This document shows, piece by piece, positions 47,268 through 57,263 of a stretch of DNA of 64,000 nt. The stretch is taken from contig DATJTJ010000036.1 of assembly GCA_035503515.1 (NCBI GenBank), forward strand, positions 62,001 through 126,000, written 5' to 3'. Position 1 is the first letter of the stretch. Each line of letters opens with the position of its first letter. This DNA is from DAIDKA01 sp035503515 (GTDB lineage: Bacteria > Pseudomonadota > Gammaproteobacteria > Steroidobacterales > Steroidobacteraceae). The translations under genes were made by a program, and so were the position numbers. The notes beneath the pieces are model-generated. The model saw only the letters and a list, made by a program, of their open reading frames with translations, was not told where the DNA came from and searched no databases.

Positions 47268-48464
47268 ATGCAGATCCTGCCCATTGTGCGCGCCCTGATG
47301 CGCAACAAGACCGGCGCACTGCTCATCGGCCTGCAGATCGCGCTGACCATCGCAATGCTCTGCAACAGCCTGTCGATCATCCAGCAGCTCGGGGAGCGGA
47401 TGCGCCAGCCGTCGGGAATCGACGAGGCCAACATCTTCGTGCTCTCGACGGCGTTCATGGACGATCCACCGGACGTCAAGGCGCGCCTGCAGGGCGACCT
47501 GGCGGCGCTGCGTTCGCTGCCGGGCGTGATCGATGCCGATACGGCGATCACCTTGCCGCTGGGCGGAACCTCTTATGGCGAAGGCATCAGCCTCAAGCCC
47601 GACCAGAGATTTCCGACCGCGGTCGGAAATCTCTATTTCGACACCGATCACGGACTTGACACCTACGGGCTGAAGCTCATCGCGGGGCGCTGGTTCCACC
47701 CTGACGAGGTCATCGACCTGCGGTTCTACGAAAACCGCTATCCGGCGAGCATCGTGGTCACGCAGGAACTGGCGAAGGCGCTGTTCCCCGCCGGTAATGC
47801 GCTGGGCCAGCAGGTGTGGCTGGCGCCGTCGCAGTCCAGCCGGATCATCGGTGTGGTGGCGACGGTCGCGGCACCGGGCGGTGGCAGCAGTCGGTCGATG
47901 TACCTGCCCGAAATTCCCATCAACAAGGGTGCGACCTACGTCGTGCGCACGCAGCCCGGCATGCAGGCGGCTGCGATGCGCGCCGCGCAGGACCGGCTGT
48001 TTGCGCTCGCGAACCAGCGCGTGATCCAGAACGTGCAGCCGTTCTCCGAATTGCGCCGCCGGGCATTCCAGCTGGACCGCGCGGTCAGCGTCGTGCTGAC
48101 GGCCGTGTGCGCGCTGCTGCTGGCAGTGACGGCATGCGGGATCGTCGGTCTGACCATGTACTGGGTGACGCAGAGGCGATCGCAGATCGGGGTACGGCGG
48201 GCCCTGGGTGCGCGCCGCAGGGATGTACTGACCTATTTTCACACCGAGAACCTGCTGATCGCGGGCGCAGGCGCCGTGCTGGGCGTCGGCCTGGGCCTCG
48301 CCGTCAACTATCGGCTGGTTGCGAACCTGGAGCTGACACGAGTGAGCGCGGCATACGTCGCTGCGGGTGCGCTGCTGGTCCTAGTCCTGTGCCAGGCGGC
48401 GGTGCTGTGGCCGGCGCTGCGGGCGGCCTCGATACCGCCGGCGATCGCGACGCGTGCACAGTAA
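47268..48464 (+). CDS. MacB/FtsX-type permease, type B, copy 3
   Basis: 398 residues, the shortest B copy: the segment after TPW-type residues is shortened (VVATVAAPGGGSSRSMYLPEIPI in place of the longer TPWxxxxxxxxF region). N-terminus LPIVRALMRNKTGALLIGLQ, RPSGIDEANIF in the form QPSGIDEANIFVL, coupling segment RRSQIGVRRALGARRRDVLTYFHTEN. AGGAGAGGA precedes the ATG. The shortened loop could alter the contact with its A partner. Confidence 0.87.
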   Translation: MQILPIVRALMRNKTGALLIGLQIALTIAMLCNSLSIIQQLGERMRQPSGIDEANIFVLSTAFMDDPPDVKARLQGDLAALRSLPGVIDADTAITLPLGGTSYGEGISLKPDQRFPTAVGNLYFDTDHGLDTYGLKLIAGRWFHPDEVIDLRFYENRYPASIVVTQELAKALFPAGNALGQQVWLAPSQSSRIIGVVATVAAPGGGSSRSMYLPEIPINKGATYVVRTQPGMQAAAMRAAQDRLFALANQRVIQNVQPFSELRRRAFQLDRAVSVVLTAVCALLLAVTACGIVGLTMYWVTQRRSQIGVRRALGARRRDVLTYFHTENLLIAGAGAVLGVGLGLAVNYRLVANLELTRVSAAYVAAGALLVLVLCQAAVLWPALRAASIPPAIATRAQ

Positions 48465-48479
48465 ATTCTGCGGCCAGCG

Positions 48480-49793
48480 ATGATGGGCTACTATCTTGAT
48501 CTGGCCATCCGCAGCCTGCGACGCAATGTCGTGCTCACCGCACTGATGATTGTCGCGATCGGCATTGGCATTGGTGCGTCGATGACTTCGCTCACGGTGC
48601 TACGCGCCATGGCCGTCGACCCGATCCCCGAGAAGTCCTCCCAGCTGTTCACGCCCCAGATCGACGTGTGGGGACCGGTGACGCGCGGCGGTGATTCCAC
48701 ACACGATGACGAATTGCTGCCTTGGCTGACCTACCGCGATGCCATGGCATTCATGCAAGCGCATCGCGCGGCCCGACAGGCCGCGATGTACGCAGTGCAC
48801 CTGGACATAAGCCCGCAGGGGTCGAGACCGTTCGCGATGCACGGACGCGCGGTTTACGAGGATTTCTTCAGCATGTTCCAAGTGCCGTTTCAGGCCGGAA
48901 GTCCCTGGAGTGCAGGCGATGAAGCGATCCGGGCAAGGGTCGCGGTGCTCGGCGCCAGGCTCGCGCAGCGACTCTATCCGCAGGGGAACGCGGTGGGCAG
49001 CGAGTTGACGCTGAACGAACGCAACTACCGCATCGTGGGTGTGCTTCAAGCCTGGAACCCCACGCCGCAGTTCTACGATATGACCCGCGGTGCTTACGGA
49101 GAGCCGGAGCAGCTGTTCATTCCGTTCACGACCGCAATTGACCGGCAACTCTCACCGGAAGGGGGCATTCGGTGTGAGTCCCCGCCGCCATCGGACTGGA
49201 TCGCGCAGCTGAACTCGCAGTGTGTGTTCATCGAGTTCTGGGTCGAACTGCCGACCGCCGCGGCGGTGCGCGACTATCGGCGCTTCCTCTACAGCTACGC
49301 CGATCAGCAGCGGCAGATGGGACGCTTCCACTGGCCGGCTTTGGTGCAACTGCCCAATGTGACCAAGTGGCTGGTGTGGCAGCATGCGGTTTCCGACGAA
49401 GCGCGGGTCAACGCGCTGGTCGCCTGCGGGTTCCTGCTGGTGTGTCTCATCAACGTCGTCGCCCTGATTCTCGCGAAATTCACGCGTCGGCGATCAGAAT
49501 TCGGAGTGCGGCGCGCAATGGGTGCGACAAAATCGGACATCTTCCTGCAGTGCCTTGTGGAAACAGGTGTGGTGGGTGCGGCGGGGGGGCTACTGGGACT
49601 GATTCTGACCGCCCTGGGATTGGCGGCGGACCGCGCGTTCGTGGCGGGCGATCTGGGCCGCCTCGCGCACCTGGATGAAGGCGTGGTGACCCTTGCACTG
49701 CTGGTGGCCGTTCTTGCCACGGTGTGTTCAGGTCTGTATCCGACCTGGCGTGCCAGCCAAGTGCAGCCAGGGCTGCAACTCAAAGCACCGTAG
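48480..49793 (+). CDS. MacB/FtsX-type permease, type A, copy 4
   Basis: 437 residues beginning MMGYYLDLAIRSLRRN; two adjacent in-frame ATGs leave the start uncertain by one codon. Cys pair in RCESPPPSDWIAQLNSQC; coupling segment FGVRRAMGATKSDIFLQC. In the fourth copy GARG is replaced by GAT in the coupling helix, a small departure from the other three A copies. Spacing is 15 bp after B copy 3. Confidence 0.87.
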   Translation: MMGYYLDLAIRSLRRNVVLTALMIVAIGIGIGASMTSLTVLRAMAVDPIPEKSSQLFTPQIDVWGPVTRGGDSTHDDELLPWLTYRDAMAFMQAHRAARQAAMYAVHLDISPQGSRPFAMHGRAVYEDFFSMFQVPFQAGSPWSAGDEAIRARVAVLGARLAQRLYPQGNAVGSELTLNERNYRIVGVLQAWNPTPQFYDMTRGAYGEPEQLFIPFTTAIDRQLSPEGGIRCESPPPSDWIAQLNSQCVFIEFWVELPTAAAVRDYRRFLYSYADQQRQMGRFHWPALVQLPNVTKWLVWQHAVSDEARVNALVACGFLLVCLINVVALILAKFTRRRSEFGVRRAMGATKSDIFLQCLVETGVVGAAGGLLGLILTALGLAADRAFVAGDLGRLAHLDEGVVTLALLVAVLATVCSGLYPTWRASQVQPGLQLKAP

Positions 49794-49803
49794 CGCGCCG
49801 GTC

Positions 49804-51024
49804 ATGGAAATCGCGTCAATCGTATCCGCATTGCGGCACCACAAAGCGGGCGCGGTGCTGCTGGCACTGCAGATTGGACTCACTGTGGCGATCGTCTGCA
49901 ACACGCTGACCATCATTAAACAGTACATGGACCAGACCCAGCGCCCGAGCGGAATCGATGAGCCCAATATCTTTACGATGTACAACCAGTGGGTCGGCGA
50001 CCCGCCGGACCTCGAATCACGGGTCCTGGGCGACCTGGCTGCCCTGCGCTCGTTGCCGGATGTCGTTGGCGCTGAGGCGGCCGGCGGGTATCCCCTCAAC
50101 GGTAGTGGCGCGGCTGTCGGTATCAGCCGGCACCCGGATCAACATTACGATGACGCCTGGACCACCGCGGTGTATTACGTCGATGAGCAGGGCCAGGCCG
50201 CCTATGGTGTAAAGCTCGTTGCCGGTCGCTGGTTCCGTCGGGATGAGATTAGTATTCAGCATTCAGCCGACGCAAGCAATCCTGCTGTCATCATCCTCAC
50301 TGAGTGGGCGGCGAAATTCTTTTTTCCGGACGGTAATGCGGTAGGACGGTTGGTATATCTCGCCAGTCCTTCGCCCTCCCGAGTCATCGGAGTCGTCGAA
50401 CGTATGGAGACGCCCTGGGCGGGCCTACCTCATATGGATTCCTTCGTCGAGCGGTCGGTATTCCTGCCGTACCGGTATGTGAGCAATGGGCTCTGGTACG
50501 TGGTGCACAGCCGGCAAGGCGAGCAGGCTGAAGTGATGAAGGCGGCGCAGGAGAAGCTCTATGCCATGACGCCGGCGCGGGTCATCGACGACGTGGTGCC
50601 GTTCTCCGAGACCAGGCAAAGAATCTATGCGCACGGACGCTCTTCGAGCCTGATGCTGGGTGCGTTGTCGGTACTGCTGCTCACGGTCACGGCATTCGGT
50701 GTCGTCGGCCTGACCAGCTATTGGGTGGCGCAGCGGCGGCGACAGATCGGCATGCGACGTGCCTTGGGTGCCCGCCGGATGGACATTCTGCGTTACTTCC
50801 ACACGGAGAACGTCCTGGTCGCTGGATCGGGTGCGGTGCTCGGCATCGGGCTGTGTTTGGCCGGCAACCTGTGGCTGGCACACAAGCTGGCGCTGACACG
50901 GGTCAGTCCGGAACACATCTGTGTGGCGGCCCTCATCGTCATGGGGTTGAGCCAGATGGCGGTCCTCTGGCCCGCACTGCGTGCCGCGGCTATTCCGGCT
51001 GCGGCGGCCATCCGCGACCTATGA
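49804..51024 (+). CDS. MacB/FtsX-type permease, type B, copy 4
   Basis: 406 residues beginning MEIASIVSALRHHKAGAVLLALQ. Contains RPSGIDEPNIFTMYN, VKLVAGRWFRRDEI, VVERMETPWAGL and coupling segment RRRQIGMRRALGARRMDILRYFHTEN. The stretch 50100-50400 looks less GC-rich than the other copies. The stop overlaps the start of the binding lipoprotein gene by 4 bp (ATGA), so the lipoprotein is translationally tied to the permease series. Confidence 0.87.
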   Translation: MEIASIVSALRHHKAGAVLLALQIGLTVAIVCNTLTIIKQYMDQTQRPSGIDEPNIFTMYNQWVGDPPDLESRVLGDLAALRSLPDVVGAEAAGGYPLNGSGAAVGISRHPDQHYDDAWTTAVYYVDEQGQAAYGVKLVAGRWFRRDEISIQHSADASNPAVIILTEWAAKFFFPDGNAVGRLVYLASPSPSRVIGVVERMETPWAGLPHMDSFVERSVFLPYRYVSNGLWYVVHSRQGEQAEVMKAAQEKLYAMTPARVIDDVVPFSETRQRIYAHGRSSSLMLGALSVLLLTVTAFGVVGLTSYWVAQRRRQIGMRRALGARRMDILRYFHTENVLVAGSGAVLGIGLCLAGNLWLAHKLALTRVSPEHICVAALIVMGLSQMAVLWPALRAAAIPAAAAIRDL

Positions 51025-52178
51025 ATCAACCGGGACCAATCGATGTCGAGGTACAAGTGCCGATCACGCGCGTGACGCTCATCCTCACGCTCGGATTGCT
51101 GGCAGCATTGCTGGTCGCGTGCGGTTCCCCCACCGGTTCGCACATCGCCGGGTCCGGCGCAGCGGTGGTGAACGTCTACAACTGGTACGACTACATACAG
51201 CCCGGGATCCTGAAGCAGTTCCAGGCGCAGACCGGCATCAAGGTCCACTACAGCGTCTTCGACTCGAATGAGACCCTCGCCGCGAAGCTGCTGGCCGGAC
51301 ACTCCGGGTATGACGTGGTGTTTCCTTCGGCCTCCTATCTGCAGATGCTGCAACGGGCCGGCGCCATTGCGGTGCTGGACAAGTCGCGGCTGCCGAATCT
51401 CGCCAACATGGACCCGACGATCATGGCCGAACTCGCCCGGCATGATCCGGGAAACGCGCACGCGGTCGCCTATGCCTGGGGGATCACGGGCTTCGCATAT
51501 GACGAGGCGCAGATCCGCGCCCGGCTGCCGCAGGCGCCGGTGGACAGCTGGGCGATGCTGTTCGATCCGAAGGTTGCCTCGCATTTCGCGGACTGCGGCA
51601 TCGGCCTATACGAATCCCCGGCGGTGATCGTCTCCAGCGTCCTGGCGTGGCTCGGCGAGCCACCCGACAGCGAGGAGCCCCGGGCGCTGCAGCGGGCCGG
51701 CGCCGCCCTGATGGCGGTGCGGCCCTACATCCGCAGGATCGGCAGCGATTCGCTCGTCGCGGAGCTCGCCGAAGGGGATCTGTGCCTGATCATCGCCAGC
51801 AGCGGCGACGCCCTGCAGGCGCGGGAACGGCTGCGGATCGCGGGGTCGGGCCGGACGGTCGGCTTCAGCATCCCGCGGGAAGGGGCCGTGATGTGGATCG
51901 ACGCCGCGGCAATCGTCGCCGATGCCCCCCATCGGGACGATGCGCTGCGATTCATCGAGTTCCTCATGGATGCAAAGGTTGCGGCGCAGAACGCCAATGC
52001 CATCCAGTTCCCGAACGGCAACGCCGCCTCGCAGAGATGGGTGCAGCCGCAGCTCGCCAATGCGACGATCTATCCGCGCGGGGTCCAGGCACGGCGTCTG
52101 TTCCCGGAACGGCTGGGAAGCGATGCCTTCGTACGGGCGCGCACCCGCATGTGGACGCGCTTTCGGACCGGCAGCTAG
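51021..52178 (+). CDS. PotD/PotF-like polyamine-binding lipoprotein
   Basis: 385 residues. N-terminal hydrophobic segment with lipobox LLVAC (Cys near residue 34), then an extracellular solute-binding fold closest to putrescine-binding PotF: VVNVYNWYDYIQPGILKQFQ, GIKVHYSVFDSNETLAAKL, GYDVVFPSASYLQML, VAYAWGITGFAYD, and VGFSIPREGAVMWID. No PotG/PotH/PotI import genes accompany it, so it is not part of an ordinary uptake system. Lying between the permeases and the two-component genes, it may present a ligand to the exporter or its kinase. Confidence 0.82.
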   Translation: MNQPGPIDVEVQVPITRVTLILTLGLLAALLVACGSPTGSHIAGSGAAVVNVYNWYDYIQPGILKQFQAQTGIKVHYSVFDSNETLAAKLLAGHSGYDVVFPSASYLQMLQRAGAIAVLDKSRLPNLANMDPTIMAELARHDPGNAHAVAYAWGITGFAYDEAQIRARLPQAPVDSWAMLFDPKVASHFADCGIGLYESPAVIVSSVLAWLGEPPDSEEPRALQRAGAALMAVRPYIRRIGSDSLVAELAEGDLCLIIASSGDALQARERLRIAGSGRTVGFSIPREGAVMWIDAAAIVADAPHRDDALRFIEFLMDAKVAAQNANAIQFPNGNAASQRWVQPQLANATIYPRGVQARRLFPERLGSDAFVRARTRMWTRFRTGS

Positions 52179-52183
52179 CTACC

Positions 52184-53523
<1,340 letters not shown>

Positions 53524-53527
<4 letters not shown>

Positions 53528-54876
53528 AAGTCAGCCTCGACCTGAAACTGACGCTGCTGATGTGGACCCTGATGCTGGCCACGGCCGGGGCGGCCGTGGC
53601 GCTCATGGTCTGGTTCAGGGCCCCGGGCCGCGCGCTGCTCATCGCCGGTGTCCTGGCGGCGGTGCCCGCGCTGCTGGCGGCGCGCCGCGCGGTGCGCCCC
53701 GTACACCGCGTCCTGCGTGCCCTGCAGACCAGCGTCACGTCCTACGGTGACGGTGATTTCAGCGTATCGCTGGTCGTGGACCGGCGCGACGAACTCGGCG
53801 AACTTCTGCGGACCAACAACGAGCTGGGCACGGCCCTGCGCAGGCAGCGTTCCAATCTCGTGCAGCGCGAACTGCTGCTCGACACCGTGACGCAGAATTC
53901 GCCGGTCGCGCTGGTGCTCGTGGATCTGCACCAGCGCGTCGTCTACGGGAACATCGCCGCGCGGCATCTGCTCAACGAGGGGCGTTCGCTGCTGGGCGCG
54001 GATTTCGCGCAGGTGCTGCACGCCGCGCCGCAGGCCCTGCAGGACATGGTGGGATCGGGAGGCGATGGACTCTTCACGGCGCGCATCGCGGAGACCGAAG
54101 AAACCTTCAGTCTCTCGCAACGGACTTTCATGCTGCAGGGGCAGGGGCACCGGCTGTATCTGCTGAAGACCCTGACGCGGGAGCTGTCGCGCCAGGAAGT
54201 GGCGACCTGGAAAAAACTGATCCGCGTCGTCAGCCACGAACTGAACAATTCGCTCGGCCCGATCGTTTCGATGGCCGATACCGGTCAGGAAGTGCTGCGG
54301 CGTGGTGATTCAGGCTCCCTGGCCAACGTGTTCGGGGCCATCCGCGAGCGCGCGGCGCATCTGCACCAGTTCGTGTCCGGCTACGCCGCCATCGCCCGGC
54401 TGCCGGCGCCGCGCCCGGACCGCGTCGAGTGGACGGGGCTGGTGGCCGATCTGAAGCGCCAGCAGGCATTCTCGCTCGCAGGACCGCTGCCCGGGGAGCC
54501 CGGCTGGTTCGACCGCCTGCAGCTGGAGCAGGCCTTGATCAATGTCCTGAAGAATGCGCACGAATCCGGTGGCGATCCGGCGCAGGTGGGCCTGCTGATA
54601 CAGCAGACGGCGCAGGAGCAGCGCATCGAGATCCTCGACCGCGGTCCGGGAATGACCGAACTGGTGCTGGCGCAGGCGCTGCTGCCGTTCTATTCCACCA
54701 AGCGCGACGGCACCGGTCTCGGGCTGGCCCTGTGCCGGGAGATCGCCGAGGCCCATGGTGGCAGTGTCCGCCTCGGCAATCGCGAGGGTGGGGGGCTGTG
54801 CGTCACCGTGCTGCTGCCGAGGCCTTCGATGCCCCTGGCGCCGAGAACCGCGGCGCTCCCGGGGTATCATGCCTAG
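53524..54876 (+). CDS. Sensor histidine kinase with minimal periplasmic loop
   Basis: 450 residues. Two transmembrane helices (about 8-30 and 38-52) are joined by only a few residues, then come a HAMP-like linker (RAVRPVHRVLRALQ), a PAS domain (115-210, NSPVALVLVDLHQRVVYGN), the H-box SHELNNSLGP with H238, N-box INVLKNAHE, and G-boxes DRGPGM and GTGLGLAL. It should phosphorylate the preceding regulator. With no periplasmic sensing domain it probably senses within the membrane or through the transporter, or internally by its PAS domain. TTG start inside the regulator stop (TTGA). Confidence 0.92.
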
Positions 54877-54879
54877 ACC

Positions 54880-55086
54880 ATGGATGACGACATCGTTGAA
54901 CGTCTGGAACTGAAGCTGGCCTTCCTCGAACGCGCCAACGCTGAACTCAGTGACGTGGTCTACGGCCAGCACAAGGAGATCGAGGCGCTGCGGCAGGGCC
55001 TGCGGGCCCTCGCCGAGAAGCTGGAGTCGCGGCAGGGCCCCGAGCCGGCGCGCCGGCCCGAGGATGAACGGCCGCCGCACTATTGA
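54880..55086 (+). CDS. slyX: SlyX family protein
   Basis: 68 residues, a short coiled-coil protein with the SlyX pattern (ERLELKLAFLERANAELSDVV) and the typical C-terminal PPHY. Function unknown; often near slyD in other genomes, but slyD is 40 kb away here. It starts 3 bp after the kinase stop and so ends the long operon that begins with tolC. Confidence 0.88.
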   Translation: MDDDIVERLELKLAFLERANAELSDVVYGQHKEIEALRQGLRALAEKLESRQGPEPARRPEDERPPHY

Positions 55087-55089
55087 AGC

Positions 55090-55650
55090 TCAGGTCCGCC
55101 GGTCGTTGAGGAATTCCGGGCCTACCGGCTTGTTCGCAAGGATCTCCTCGCGGGTCAGTCCCTGCAGCTCGTGTGGGAACACCAGCCATGCTTCGACTTC
55201 GCGGACGCAATAGTCGGGCACGAGTCCGCTGCGGTTGCGGGAGGGCTTGTAATAGACCGTCGCCGTGCGGATGTCCTGGGGCAGGTTGCGCCGGCAGCGG
55301 CGCCGCAGTTCGGCAATGACGGCCTCCAGGCTGCGGCCGGAGTCGAAGACATCGTCGACCAGCAGCAGCCGGTCCTCGGCGTCCAGCCGCGACACCAGGT
55401 AGTCGATGGCATGGACCCGCACCGTCTTCTCAGGCTGATCCACCCCGTAGTAGGCCGAAGTGCGGATGGCGATGTGATCGGTCGGGATCTCGTGGTAATC
55501 GAGCACTTCCTGCACCGCGATGCCGATCGGGGCGCCCCCCCGCCACATGCCGACCAGGAAGGTCGGCCGGTAGCCGCTGCGAACGATCATCCGGCCGAGT
55601 TCCAGGGAGTCCCGCAGCAGCGACTGTGCCGATATGAACGTCTTTTCCAT
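55090..55650 (-). CDS. Purine-type phosphoribosyltransferase
   Basis: 186 residues with the type I phosphoribosyltransferase fold: PRPP-binding motif LLLVDDVFDSGRSL (about 100-113), an upstream MWRGGAPIG loop and YYxxPSRNRSGLVPDY. It resembles hypoxanthine or xanthine-guanine phosphoribosyltransferase, which salvage purine bases to nucleotides with PRPP. The start at 55650 (MEKTFISAQSLL) fits the family length; an earlier Met would add a Cys-containing N-terminus. Convergent with slyX, with only 3 bp between stops. Confidence 0.85.
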   Translation of the reverse strand: MEKTFISAQSLLRDSLELGRMIVRSGYRPTFLVGMWRGGAPIGIAVQEVLDYHEIPTDHIAIRTSAYYGVDQPEKTVRVHAIDYLVSRLDAEDRLLLVDDVFDSGRSLEAVIAELRRRCRRNLPQDIRTATVYYKPSRNRSGLVPDYCVREVEAWLVFPHELQGLTREEILANKPVGPEFLNDRRT

Positions 55651-55730
55651 CGTTAGCCCCGAGCGGACGGCCGAACCGCCAAATGCACATTGTTGCACAC
55701 GCAACTTCAACGGGGACGGGGCGCAGGAGC

Positions 55731-55761
55731 TTGGGCGCTGGCGCCCGCGTTCGACTAGAAT
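55731..55761 (+). promoter_or_regulatory. Candidate promoter of the outer-membrane protein gene
   Basis: TTGGGC (55731-55736) and TAGAAT (55756-55761) with 19 bp between; inside lies the inverted repeat GGGCGC-TG-GCGCCC (55733-55746). The spacing is longer than ideal, so this is tentative. Confidence 0.3.
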
Positions 55762-55834
55762 CCCGATCTGGTTTTCCGGGGATGGAAGGAGGGCGGCGCA
55801 AGATCACCTCGATGCCCCATAGACAGAGGTCGTC

Positions 55835-57211
55835 TTGAGCAGAATCCCGATCATCACCTGCATGCTGGTCCTGGCGTACAGCGCAAGCTTTGCGGTCAGC
55901 CCGGTGGCCCACGGCGGGGATGCAGTCGAGGCCCCGGATTTCTCGAGCGCCGGGGCGGCGCCGATCATCGAATCGCTCGCGGCCATCGTCGATGCACCCA
56001 GCACCCCGACGGCGCCCCCGGCGCCTGCCGCCCCCACGCCCAACGGCGGCTGGCTGGATGTGTCCACCTGGCCGCTGATACCGGTTCCCGAAATCGCCGT
56101 GGATCCCGACAGCGGGACCACGCTGGGCATCCTGCCCACCTGGCTGCACACCAATGATCAGCGCGAAATCACCCGCATCATCGCGCCGGATCTGACCCAC
56201 AACCCCTATTTCGGGCTGGGGGCGCACTTCCGGATTTTCGAATACCCCTCCACGGACGAACAGTGGAACATCGTGGCCGGCGTCCAGCAGCGGGTGCAGC
56301 GCTCGTTCGATTACGAGTTCCAGAAGGGGCGGCTGCGCGATTCCAACTGGTCGATCAATACCAGCCTGATCTTCGACCGCAGCGGTACGCCGCGCTTCTA
56401 CGGCATCGGCAACGGCTCCCTGCTGAGCGATGAGACCAACTATACGGCTTCGCAGATGCTGGCCCAGGCCCAGTTCGGCTATAACCTCAATCACACCTGG
56501 CAGCTGCAGTACACCACCCGTGCGCGCCGCATGGAGATCACCGAGGGGACGCTGGCCAAGATTCCGACCATCCAGACCCGTTATCCGCAGGTCCACGGCC
56601 TCGGTACCACCGATGAGGTGCTGAACCAGGTGGCCCTGGTCTATGACACCCGCGACGACACCACCATTCCCACGCGCGGCACGCAGTGGGTGGCCTATGC
56701 GGGCGTGAACGGTCACAACGCCACCATCAGCGATTCCATCTACAGCATGGCCGGAATCGATGCGCGGACCTTCATTCCGCTGTCCTTCCTGCCCGATACC
56801 ACGCTGGCCGCGCATGCGGCCATCCGTTACCTGCCCAGCGGCCACGAGATTCCTTTCTATGACCTGAGCAGCATCGGGGGTGGCGAGAGCGACATCGCCG
56901 GCCAGCAGATGCTGCGCGGCTTCGGCCAGGGGCGCTTCGTGGACCGTAATTCCTATTCCGCGACCTTCGAGTTCCGGCACCGCGCCTTTTCCTTCGATGC
57001 GGCCGCGAGCCACGTGGACATCGAGGTGGCGCCCTTCGTGGACCTGGGAAGGGTGGCGTCCAATATCGGCGTGGATCCCTTTTCCGCCCTGCACAAAGTC
57101 ATCGGCGTCGGGGTCCGTGGCATCGCCCGGCCGTCGGTGGTGGGTTATGTGGATATCGGGTACGGGACCGAGGGAACGGCTGTTTTCACGGGCATAAATT
57201 ATCCCTTCTAG
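55835..57211 (+). CDS. BamA/TamA-like outer-membrane beta-barrel (Omp85-type) protein
   Basis: 458 residues. Signal peptide about 1-28, a Pro/Ala-rich linker (50-68), then a region resembling the C-terminal barrel of the Omp85/surface-antigen family: TTLGILPTWLHTN, GLGTTDEVLNQVALVYDTRDDTTIPTRG, GGGESDIAGQQMLRGFGQGRF and a terminal Phe (INYPF). POTRA domains are absent. Function is unknown: a pore or a lipid/protein insertion helper is possible. The TTG start at 55835 has AGAGG just upstream. It lies 52 bp before the phosphonate operon, which makes cotranscription possible. Confidence 0.78.
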   Translation: MSRIPIITCMLVLAYSASFAVSPVAHGGDAVEAPDFSSAGAAPIIESLAAIVDAPSTPTAPPAPAAPTPNGGWLDVSTWPLIPVPEIAVDPDSGTTLGILPTWLHTNDQREITRIIAPDLTHNPYFGLGAHFRIFEYPSTDEQWNIVAGVQQRVQRSFDYEFQKGRLRDSNWSINTSLIFDRSGTPRFYGIGNGSLLSDETNYTASQMLAQAQFGYNLNHTWQLQYTTRARRMEITEGTLAKIPTIQTRYPQVHGLGTTDEVLNQVALVYDTRDDTTIPTRGTQWVAYAGVNGHNATISDSIYSMAGIDARTFIPLSFLPDTTLAAHAAIRYLPSGHEIPFYDLSSIGGGESDIAGQQMLRGFGQGRFVDRNSYSATFEFRHRAFSFDAAASHVDIEVAPFVDLGRVASNIGVDPFSALHKVIGVGVRGIARPSVVGYVDIGYGTEGTAVFTGINYPF

Positions 57212-57263
57212 CTGTGGCCTAGCTGCGGCGGGCGATTCTGGCTAAGCTGGACAGCGTAAGCCC

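Noticed and set aside
55692..55705. GTTGC-ACAC-GCAAC inverted repeat upstream of the outer-membrane protein, similar in half-site to those at tolC
   Set aside because: Spacer length differs and there is no promoter element beside it; with five-base arms it may be chance.
57215..57229. GG-N10-GC spacing before the phosphonate operon, as in a sigma-54 promoter
   Set aside because: Only the invariant dinucleotides match; the rest (TGGCC...CGGC) is far from consensus.
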